Assembly: GCA_001899085.1 (NCBI GenBank)
Contig: MKVB01000001.1
Location: 1,330,617-1,394,616, forward strand
Source of the DNA: Devosia sp. 66-14
GTDB taxonomy: Bacteria > Pseudomonadota > Alphaproteobacteria > Rhizobiales > Devosiaceae
DNA length: 64,000 bases
Direction: 5' to 3'
Shown: positions 55,903 through 64,000 of the stretch, in pieces
Position numbering within the stretch: the first letter of the stretch is position 1
Layout of the letters: every line of letters starts with the position of its first letter
Notes under the pieces: generated by a model
Told to the model about the DNA's origin: nothing
The model's input: the letters and a program-made list of their open reading frames with translations, nothing else
Databases searched by the model: none
Made by a program: the position numbers and the translations under genes

Positions 55903-56946
55903 GTGGCAGGTTTGACACTCCGCGAATTGGCGGCGCGGCTCGACATTTCGGTCGGCACGGTGTCCCGCGCGCTCTCGGGCGATCCCGCCATCGCGCTGAA
56001 GACCCGCGAGCGCGTCACCGAGGCCGCCCGGCAATATGGCTATGTCCCCAATATGGCGGCCCGCCAGCTGGTCTCCGGGCGCTCCGGCTTCGTCGGCTTC
56101 GTCATGCCGGTGCGCGGCCCCAACTTCATCGATTCCTATCTCGGCGAATTCCTCACCGGCCTCGGCGAAGGGCTGGTCGAGCATGGCATGGACCTGTTCA
56201 TCGCCACCGTGCCGGCCGGCCGCTCGGAGCTCTCGGTGCTGCGCCACGTCGTCGAATCCGGCCGCGCCGACGGCGTGGTGGTGCCGCGCATCGGCGAGGC
56301 CGACGAGCGGCTCGCCTATCTGCTCGAGCGCAAATTCCCCTTCGTCGCGCATGGCCGCATGCTGGACTCGTCCGCCGCCTTCAACTGGCTCGATGCGGAC
56401 AGCGTCTCGGCCTTCGGCGAGATCTTCGATCTGCTCTACGACCTGGGCCACAGGCATTTCGGCCTCGTCTCGATCTCCGATCCGATGACCTTCCGCCACC
56501 TGCGCGAGCGGGGGCTGCGCGATGCGATCTCGCGGCGCGGCGACCCCAATGTCATCCTCGATGTCGCGAGCGCCCCGCGCTTCGATCGCGGCGCCACCGT
56601 GGCGGCGGTCAATTCGCTGATCCACGCCGAGCGCCGGCCGACCGCGATGATCGGCCTGTTCGACGAACTGGCGCTGACTATCATGGAAGAAGCGTCGCGG
56701 GCCGGACTGTCGATCCCGCGCGACCTGTCGGTGGTGGGCTTCGACAACATCACCGCCGCCGCCTACGCGCCGCCCGGCCTCACCACCTTCGAGGCCCACA
56801 CGCGGGAATCGGCGCGCGAGATCGCCGGCATGCTGGTCACCATCATCGAGAAGAAACCGGCATCGCCGCTCACCAAGCTCATCGCGCCCAAGCTCGTGGC
56901 GCGGGCCAGTCACGGACCGGTCCCCGGACCAGTCGGCAAGCTCTAG
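55903..56946 (+). CDS. LacI family transcriptional regulator
   Basis: A 347-residue repressor. The DNA-binding region LTLRELAARLDISVGTVSRAL (residues 4-24) and hinge helix AARQLVSGRSG (about 50-60) precede the periplasmic-binding-like effector domain. GTG 55903 follows GGGAGGAG. It is first in the sugar operon and should respond to the imported sugar. The twin AAACGTTT sites upstream suggest autoregulation and control of the whole operon. Confidence 0.94.
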   Translation: MAGLTLRELAARLDISVGTVSRALSGDPAIALKTRERVTEAARQYGYVPNMAARQLVSGRSGFVGFVMPVRGPNFIDSYLGEFLTGLGEGLVEHGMDLFIATVPAGRSELSVLRHVVESGRADGVVVPRIGEADERLAYLLERKFPFVAHGRMLDSSAAFNWLDADSVSAFGEIFDLLYDLGHRHFGLVSISDPMTFRHLRERGLRDAISRRGDPNVILDVASAPRFDRGATVAAVNSLIHAERRPTAMIGLFDELALTIMEEASRAGLSIPRDLSVVGFDNITAAAYAPPGLTTFEAHTRESAREIAGMLVTIIEKKPASPLTKLIAPKLVARASHGPVPGPVGKL

Positions 56947-56968
56947 TTCAACAGGGAGGTAACAAGAC

Positions 56969-58237
56969 GTGAAACGCACACTCAAGACTCTCGCCGTCGC
57001 CGCGCTGGCGATCGGCCTCACCGCCAGCACGGCCAGTGCCCAGGTGCTGTTCTGGTCCAACCAGGCCGTACCGGTCGAAGAGACCCAGAAGATGCGTGAG
57101 CAGGTGCTCAAGGCATTCCCCGGCGGCGTGGACTTCCAGCCCCAGGAGCCGGGTCCGTTCATCACCCGCATCCAGGCCGAGACCGAGGCCGGCAGCGGCG
57201 CCATCGGCGTGGTCGGCGGGCTTTATGGCGATCTCGCCAATTTCGCCGACAGCTGGGTCGATCTCTCCGATGTCGATCTGAGCGGCGTCACTGTCAGCCC
57301 CGCCTTCATGGAGCTGGGCAAATTCGGCACCGCCGAGCAGAAATTCCTGCCCTGGATGCAGGCCAATTACGTGATGGCCGCCAACAAGCAGGCGCTGCAG
57401 TACCTGCCCGAAGGCGCCGACATCAACAACCTGACCTACGACCAGGTCATCGCCTGGGCCAAGAACCTCGCCGAGCAGACCGGCTCGCCGAAATTCGGCT
57501 TCCCGGCCGGCCCCAAGGGGCTGAAGCACCGCTTCTTCCAGGGCTTCCTGCTGCCCGCCTTCACCGGCTCGGAAGTCACCAAGTTCCGCTCGGCCGAAGC
57601 CGAACAGGCCTGGGGCAAGTTCAAGGAACTCTGGCAGTACACCAACCCGGCTTCGACCAATTACGATTTCATGCAGGAGCCGCTCCTGACCGGCGACGTA
57701 TGGCTGGCGTTCGACCACATTGCCCGCCTGTCGGAAGCCTTCAACCAGAAGCCGGATGATTTCGTCGCCTTCCCGGCGCCGTCGGGTCCGAAGGGCCGTG
57801 CCTTCATGCCGGTGCTCGCCGGCATCGCGGTGCCGAAAAGCGCGCCTGACGTGGCCAAGTCCAAGGAGCTCATCAAGTACATGATGCAGCCCGAGCAGCA
57901 GGTCGCAACGCTCCTCGCCACCAACTTCTTCCCCACCACCGACGCCGCGCTGCCGGCCGAACTGCCCGCTTCGGCCCGTGCCCTCGGCCCGGCCGTGCAG
58001 GCCATGACCAGCTCGCCCGACGCCCTGCCGGCACTGCTGCCGGTCGGTCTCGGCGACAAGGCCGGCCAGTTCAACCAGGTCTATATCGACGCCTTCGAGC
58101 GCATCGTCCTTGCCAACCAGGATGTCCGCCAGGTGCTCGATCAGCAGGCCGAGACGCTGCGCCAGCTGATGGTCACCACCGGCGCGCCGTGCTGGCTGCC
58201 CGACGCCCCGTCGGAAGGCCCCTGCCCGGTCGAATAA
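56969..58237 (+). CDS. Extracellular sugar-binding protein of an ABC importer
   Basis: A 422-residue binding protein with a signal peptide (residues 1-24, ending ASA). VLFWSNQAVPVEETQKMREQ opens the mature part. GTG 56969 follows AGGGAGGT by 8 bp. The C-terminus has two cysteines (PCWLP and PCPVE) that may form a disulfide. It serves the permeases at 58307 and 59149. Linked MGH1-like glycosidases suggest an alpha-linked glycoside as ligand, by inference. Confidence 0.93.
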   Translation: MKRTLKTLAVAALAIGLTASTASAQVLFWSNQAVPVEETQKMREQVLKAFPGGVDFQPQEPGPFITRIQAETEAGSGAIGVVGGLYGDLANFADSWVDLSDVDLSGVTVSPAFMELGKFGTAEQKFLPWMQANYVMAANKQALQYLPEGADINNLTYDQVIAWAKNLAEQTGSPKFGFPAGPKGLKHRFFQGFLLPAFTGSEVTKFRSAEAEQAWGKFKELWQYTNPASTNYDFMQEPLLTGDVWLAFDHIARLSEAFNQKPDDFVAFPAPSGPKGRAFMPVLAGIAVPKSAPDVAKSKELIKYMMQPEQQVATLLATNFFPTTDAALPAELPASARALGPAVQAMTSSPDALPALLPVGLGDKAGQFNQVYIDAFERIVLANQDVRQVLDQQAETLRQLMVTTGAPCWLPDAPSEGPCPVE

Positions 58238-58306
58238 GACCCCTGCCACCTCCACTGCCCGGGGCTTCGGCTCCGGGCGGCCCCGGCCCCGCGACGAGGC
58301 GGAACG

Positions 58307-59152
58307 ATGAACAGCAAGACATTGCCCTATCTGCTGCTGGCCCCGGCGACGATTTTCCTCGTCGTCTTCTTCCTCTGGCCGTTCCTGCAGATCGCCTGGC
58401 TCGCCTTCACCACCGAAGGCGGCTTCACCATGCAGCATTTCCAGACCATGGCCGGCAACTGGAAGTTCTGGCCGACCTTCTGGAATACGGTGATCCTCGC
58501 GGCCATCGTCGTGCCGCTGCAGCTGGTCATGGCGCTGGCGATGGCGCAGGTCGTCGCCAAGCTCAAGACCACGCGCAACACCATCCTCTACATCTTCACC
58601 ATCCCGCTCGGTCTCTCCGACCTCGCAGCCGGGATCATCTGGCTCGCTATCTTCGAGCAGTCGGGTTTCCTCAACTCCATGCTGGTGGGGCTGGGCGTCG
58701 TCGACAAGCCGATCCTGTTCCTCGGCTACCAGAACCTGTGGGTCATCTTCATCGCGGTGATCCTCGCCGAGCTGTGGCGCGCCACCGCCATCGTCATGGT
58801 CATCCTCGTCTCCGGCATGGGGCTGATCCCCAAGGAATACTACGAGGCGGCCGAGGTGTTCGGCGCCGGGCCGTGGAAGCGCTTCGTCAAGGTGACGCTG
58901 CCCATGCTCAAGCCGTCCATCCAGACCGCAATGATCCTGCGCACCATCGCCGCGTTCGAAGTCTTCGCCGTGGTGGTGGCGCTGGGCGGCACCACCCTGC
59001 CGGTGCTGGTCGGCGAAACCTTCAACTGGCAGTTCGCGCTCAACGACCGCAATGTCGCCGCCGCCTTCGCGCTCGTCATCCTCGCCATCTCGATCGCCGC
59101 GACGCTGGTGTTCCTGCGTGTACTGCGCACCCCCAAGGGAGCCACGCTATGA
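58307..59152 (+). CDS. Carbohydrate ABC transporter permease, MalF type
   Basis: A 281-residue membrane protein with six helices and the EAA loop YEAAEVFGAGPWKRFVKV. Its stop overlaps the start of the MalG-type gene (ATGA). It is one of the two channel subunits of a CUT1 importer. Confidence 0.94.
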   Translation: MNSKTLPYLLLAPATIFLVVFFLWPFLQIAWLAFTTEGGFTMQHFQTMAGNWKFWPTFWNTVILAAIVVPLQLVMALAMAQVVAKLKTTRNTILYIFTIPLGLSDLAAGIIWLAIFEQSGFLNSMLVGLGVVDKPILFLGYQNLWVIFIAVILAELWRATAIVMVILVSGMGLIPKEYYEAAEVFGAGPWKRFVKVTLPMLKPSIQTAMILRTIAAFEVFAVVVALGGTTLPVLVGETFNWQFALNDRNVAAAFALVILAISIAATLVFLRVLRTPKGATL

Positions 59153-60000
59153 GCGGCGCCGTTGCGACTGCCGACAAGCCGCGCGCCGTCTCCGATATCG
59201 GGGCGGCCGGCAGGTTCCTGTTCTGGGCCGGCGTGGTGCTGCTCTGCGCCTGGGTGCTGGTGCCGATCTACCTGCTGGCGGTCAACACCCTGTCCTCGCC
59301 GCAGGAGGTCACCGCCTTCCCCAAGACCGGCGTGCCCAGTTTCGACATGGGCTCGATCCAGTTCTTCCTCTCCTTCGAGGGCGTGCTGAAGGCGCTGTGG
59401 AACTCGGTGCTGGTGGCGGTGCTGACGATGATCCTCTCGATCGCCATCGGCGCCCCGGCCGGCTATGCGCTGTCGCGCTTCGAATTCCCCGGCAAGGCGA
59501 CCTTCCGCATGCTGGTGCTGATGACGCGCGCCTTTCCGCTGCCGCTGCTGGCGCTGCCGATCGCGGTGATGTTCATCCGTATCGGCCTCGACGACACACC
59601 GATCGGGCTGGCGCTGGTGCACACCACCCTCGCCATCCCCTTCGCGGTGCTGATCACCTTCTCGATCTTTTCGGGCATTCCGCTCGAACTCGAGGAGGCG
59701 GCCTGGACGCTCGGCTGCAACCGGCTGCAGGCATTCCAGCGGGTGGTGCTGCCGCTGGTGCTGCCCGGCATCACCGCCTCGGCCATCTTCGCCTTCACCA
59801 TCTCGTGGAACGAGGTCTTCGCCGCCTCGGTGCTGACCGTGCAGAACCGCACGCTGACGGCGTTCCTGCTGCAATCGCTCTCCGTCTCGCCGCTGCACCT
59901 GCGTTTTGCCGGCGGCGCGGCCCTCGTCATCCCGGCGCTGATCTTCATCTTCGCCGTCCGCAAATACATGTTCGCGATGTGGGGCATCGCCAACCGTTAA
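59149..60000 (+). CDS. Carbohydrate ABC transporter permease, MalG type
   Basis: A 283-residue membrane protein with six helices, a hydrophilic N-terminus of about 22 residues and the EAA loop EEAAWTLGCNRLQAFQRV. It pairs with the preceding permease. The Gly after Leu in WTLGCNR replaces the more common Asp-Gly of the loop, a minor variation. Confidence 0.94.
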   Translation: MSGAVATADKPRAVSDIGAAGRFLFWAGVVLLCAWVLVPIYLLAVNTLSSPQEVTAFPKTGVPSFDMGSIQFFLSFEGVLKALWNSVLVAVLTMILSIAIGAPAGYALSRFEFPGKATFRMLVLMTRAFPLPLLALPIAVMFIRIGLDDTPIGLALVHTTLAIPFAVLITFSIFSGIPLELEEAAWTLGCNRLQAFQRVVLPLVLPGITASAIFAFTISWNEVFAASVLTVQNRTLTAFLLQSLSVSPLHLRFAGGAALVIPALIFIFAVRKYMFAMWGIANR

Positions 60001-60057
60001 AGCGGGATCGAACCTGCCGGTACGATCCTCGCGACAGAAAGAAAGGCTGAGCCCGCC

Positions 60058-61100
<1,043 letters not shown>

Positions 61101-61101
<1 letters not shown>

Positions 61102-62372
61102 TGTCCTCCCGCTCCGCGCTCGCCGCCAAGGCCATCGAGGTGCTGCGCGAAAATGACCGCGGCGGCTACACGGTGCCGACCAAGGGGCTCTATCCGTTCC
61201 AGTGGAACTGGGATTCCTGCTTCACCGCGCTCGGCCAGAGCCATTACGACATGGACCGGGCCTGGACCGAGGTGGAGACGCTGTTCGCCCATCAATGGGC
61301 CGATGGCATGGTGCCGCATATGGTGTTCCACGAGCCGGCGCCGACCTATTTCCCCGGCCCCGACGTCTGGGGCACCGGCCGCACGCCGCCGACCTCGGGC
61401 ATCACGCAGCTGCCCATTGCCGGCTTCGCCATCCATCAGCTGTTCCGGCGCAATCCCGACGCCGGGCGCGCCCGCCCCCTGCTCGACGGCCTCGACCGCT
61501 GGCACGGCTGGTTCTACCGCACCCGCGATCCCGGCCGCACCGGCCTCGTCGCGGTGGTCCACCCCTGGGAGTCGCGTGACAACACCATCGACTGGGACGA
61601 GGCCTTCGAGCGCGTGCCCACCGACGGCGTCATGCCGTACGAGCGCAACGACCTCAAACATGCCGACCCGGCGACCCGCCCCACCAAGGCGCAATACGAC
61701 CGCTACCTGTGGCTGGTGCAGCACTTCCGCAGCCTCGGCTGGGATTCGACGCTGACGCACGATGCCTCGCCGTTCCAGGTCGTCGATCCCGGGTTCAACG
61801 CCATCCTGATCCGCTCGTGCCTCGAAACGGCGGCCCTTGCCGATGCCCTCGACGCCCCCGAGATCGCCGCCCGCCACCGCAACTGGGCCGAACAGGGCCT
61901 CGTCGCGCTCGACGGGCTGTGGAGCGACCGGCACGGCCAGTACCTGCCGTTCGATCGCGTCGGCGGCAGGCTCAGCGAAAGCCCGTCCATCGGCGGGCTG
62001 ATCCCGGTCTTCGCGCCGATCCCGGCGCCTCGCGCGGCCGCCCTCGCCAGCACCATCGGCAGCATGGGAACAGAGGTTCGCTATCTCGTCCCCAGCCACG
62101 CGCCATCCGATCCGCGCTTCGATCTCAAGCGCTACTGGCGCGGCCCGGTCTGGCTGGTGTGCAACTACATGATTGCCGATGGCCTCGCTCGCGCCGGCGA
62201 GGTGGCGATGGCCGAGCGCCTCACTGCCGACAGCCTGCGGCTCATCGAGCAGTCGGGCTTTGCCGAATATTACGACCCGCGCGACGGCACGCCGCTCGGC
62301 GGCGGCCGCTTCTCGTGGACGGCGGCCATGGTGCTCGAATTCCTCGAGCCGGGTCTGGAGGCCGGGGCGTGA
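61101..62372 (+). CDS. MGH1/GH63-like glycoside hydrolase (copy 1)
   Basis: A 423-residue (alpha/alpha)6-barrel protein without signal peptide. GLYPFQWNWDSCFTALG, HPWESRDNTIDWDEAF and the YWRGPVWLVCNYM segments are typical of mannosylglycerate-hydrolase-like and GH63 enzymes; catalytic acids are likely in WDS (D) and near the C-terminal half. It overlaps the ATPase gene by 1 bp. A paralogue begins at 63050. It probably hydrolyses an imported glycoside. Confidence 0.88.
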
Positions 62373-63031
62373 CCAGCTTCCTCGAGCGCTGGGCCGGCAA
62401 GGCGAGCGCGCTCGCCACCTTCGGGGATTCCATCACCGAGGGGCTGACCATTCCCGAGATGCCGGCGCGCTGGGCCAATCGGCTTGCGTCGCGGCTGGGC
62501 GCGCGGCTCTACAACCGCGGCATCAGCGGCACGGTGATGCAATCCTCGCCCGCCGCCGGCGGCGCGCCGCGCGACCATAACGGGCATGGCCGCTTCTACC
62601 GGGACCTGCTCGGCGCCGAGCGCGGCGACGTGCTCGCCATCCTCTATGGCACCAACGATGCGCGCTATGTCGGCGCACCGCACAGTTTCGGCGCCGCCGG
62701 CTTCGTGCGCGATTACCGCGCCGTGCTCACCGGGCTGATCGCCGCGGGCTACCTGCCCGAGGCCATCGCCATCGGCAGCCCGAGCCACCTGCCCGATGCC
62801 GGCTTCGCCGTCGGCAGCGACGGCTTTGCCGGCCAGAGCCGCGAGACCTACCAGTCCTTCGTGCCGCTGGTGCAGGCGCTGGCCATCGAGTTCGGCTGCT
62901 ATTACGCGCCGGTCAACGAACGCATGGCGGCCGAAGGCGGCGATGCGCTCATCCTCCCCGACAACGTGCATCCCAATGCCGCCGGCCATGGCCGGATCGC
63001 CGACATTTCCGCCGGCGCGACGCGGCTCTAG
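62369..63031 (+). CDS. SGNH/GDSL hydrolase
   Basis: A 220-residue cytoplasmic hydrolase. The nucleophile is S21 in FGDSITEG (block I), with GTND (block III) and DNVHP (block V, Asp and His). The GTG start overlaps the stop of the upstream gene (GTGA). It may deacylate the imported sugar before the glycosidases act; that is inference from its place between two glycosidase paralogues. Confidence 0.9.
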   Translation: MTSFLERWAGKASALATFGDSITEGLTIPEMPARWANRLASRLGARLYNRGISGTVMQSSPAAGGAPRDHNGHGRFYRDLLGAERGDVLAILYGTNDARYVGAPHSFGAAGFVRDYRAVLTGLIAAGYLPEAIAIGSPSHLPDAGFAVGSDGFAGQSRETYQSFVPLVQALAIEFGCYYAPVNERMAAEGGDALILPDNVHPNAAGHGRIADISAGATRL

Positions 63032-63049
63032 ACCCCCAGGAGTACCCCC

Positions 63050-64000
63050 ATGACCCAGCAAACCGAGAAGATTTACGAGCACGCTCTCGAAGTGCTGAAG
63101 GAGAACGACCAGGGGAGCTACACCATCCCCACCAAAGGCCTTTACCCCTTCCAGTGGAACTGGGACTCATGCCTGACGGCGCTGGGGCAGTTCCACTACG
63201 ACGAAGCCCGCGCCTGGACCGAGATCGAGACGCTGTTCGCCAACCAGTGGCCCGACGGCATGGTGCCCCATATCGTCTTCCATGTGTATTCGGACGGTTA
63301 TTTCCCCGGGCCCAATGTCTGGGACACCGGGCGCCCTACCCCGACCTCGGGCATCACCCAGCCGCCGGTCGCCGGCTTTGCCATCAAGCGCCTCTACGAT
63401 CGGGCCACCGACAAGGCCGAGGCGGCGAAGCGCGCCCGCGCCCTGCTGCCCCGGATCGATGCCTGGCATCGCTGGTTCTACGACATGCGCGACCCCGGCC
63501 ACGAAGGGCTGGTCGCCATCCTCCATCCCTGGGAGTCCGGCCGCGACAATTCGATCGACTGGGACGAGGCCTTCGAGCGCGTGCCCACCGATGGGGTCGA
63601 GCCCTATGTGCGCCGCGACACCCAGCATGCCGACCCGGCGCATCGCCCGACCAAGGCGCAGTATGATCGCTACCTCTATCTGGTGCAGCTGTTCCGCTCG
63701 CTGGGCTGGGACAACGCCCGGCTGCACGACGCCTCGCCGTTCAAGGTGGTCGACCCCGGCTTCAATGCCATCCTGATCCGCTCGGCCACCGATCTTGCGG
63801 CGCTCGCGGACGAGCTCGGCGAACCCGAGATTGCCGCCCGCAACCGCGCCCGCGCCGAAGCGGGCCTCGCCGCCCTCGAGACGCTCTGGAGCGAGCCGCA
63901 CGGCCAGTATCTCTGCCGCGACCGCGTCACCGGCCAGCTGATCGACTCCGCCTCGATCGGTGGCATCCTGCCGGTCTTCGCCGCGGTGCCCAAGGCCCGG
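63050..64000 (+). CDS. MGH1/GH63-like glycoside hydrolase (copy 2), runs off the right edge
   Basis: The visible 317 residues begin MTQQTEKIYEHALEVLKEND and continue to the edge without a stop. Segments GLYPFQWNWDSCLTALGQ, HPWESGRDNSIDWDEAFERV and VDPGFNAILIRS match copy 1 almost position by position. CAGGAG stands before the ATG, 18 bp after the SGNH gene. It is a tandem duplicate that has diverged, with no sign of damage in the visible part. Confidence 0.88.
   Translation, partial: MTQQTEKIYEHALEVLKENDQGSYTIPTKGLYPFQWNWDSCLTALGQFHYDEARAWTEIETLFANQWPDGMVPHIVFHVYSDGYFPGPNVWDTGRPTPTSGITQPPVAGFAIKRLYDRATDKAEAAKRARALLPRIDAWHRWFYDMRDPGHEGLVAILHPWESGRDNSIDWDEAFERVPTDGVEPYVRRDTQHADPAHRPTKAQYDRYLYLVQLFRSLGWDNARLHDASPFKVVDPGFNAILIRSATDLAALADELGEPEIAARNRARAEAGLAALETLWSEPHGQYLCRDRVTGQLIDSASIGGILPVFAAVPKAR

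Overview
The window is GC-rich, densely coded DNA of a free-living, carbohydrate-scavenging alphaproteobacterium. Pseudoazurin and NirK, cbb3-oxidase assembly genes, many CUT1 sugar importers and MucR-free, GntR/LacI-controlled sugar loci suggest Hyphomicrobiales, perhaps a Devosia-like genus. That assignment is inference; no rRNA or housekeeping marker is present. I saw no tRNA, rRNA, CRISPR array, transposase or integrase.

Region 1 (1-7932) is a low-oxygen and nitrogen-oxide island. It holds the end of ccoI and ccoS, nnrS, a DUF1858 gene, a Crp/Fnr-type regulator, nirV-nirK, two pseudoazurin genes, and DUF2249 and hemerythrin-like genes. A perfect FNR box lies between nirK and the first pseudoazurin gene. 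No nitric oxide or nitrous oxide reductase is in the window.

Region 2 (8139-16575) is a sugar-acid-type catabolic locus: FadR-type regulator, ABC importer without ATPase, SDR, enolase-superfamily dehydratase, TIM-barrel glycosidase-like protein and SMP-30 lactonase. An identical 15-bp dyad stands before the importer and between the divergent enzyme genes. Region 3 (16583-22623) holds HxlR and LysR regulators, a DHFR-like reductase, an MBL hydrolase and three aldo/keto reductases. Region 4 (22774-26966) is a heterodimeric ABC exporter plus a DUF2934 gene.

Region 5 (26982-34622) is a second ATPase-less sugar importer with a Gfo/Idh/MocA oxidoreductase, cupin and GntR regulator, divergent from a Tm-1-like (UPF0261) gene and a PEP-hydrolase-like TIM-barrel gene. 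Region 6 (34719-41823) holds msrB, small secreted proteins, a PepSY protein, a two-component system, a COG4705 membrane protein and an orphan histidine kinase. Region 7 (42175-47478) is a sugar-kinase-like gene convergent with a tightly coupled unit: GNAT-like protein, acyl carrier protein, AMP ligase and PLP decarboxylase. It is the best candidate for an undescribed small-molecule pathway.

Region 8 (47577-55257) has two vitamin uptake operons. A cobalamin riboswitch precedes a CbiX/2Fe-2S protein and btuFCD; a TPP riboswitch precedes a YkoF-type protein, a thiamin-precursor ABC importer and a Nudix hydrolase. Region 9 (55363-64000) has an orphan barstar gene and then a LacI-controlled sugar operon. 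That operon has a complete importer with its own ATPase, two tandem MGH1/GH63-like glycosidase paralogues and an SGNH hydrolase; the second glycosidase runs off the right edge. Its ATPase may also energise the two ATPase-less importers. Long inverted GC-rich intergenic repeats punctuate regions 2, 3, 5 and 6.
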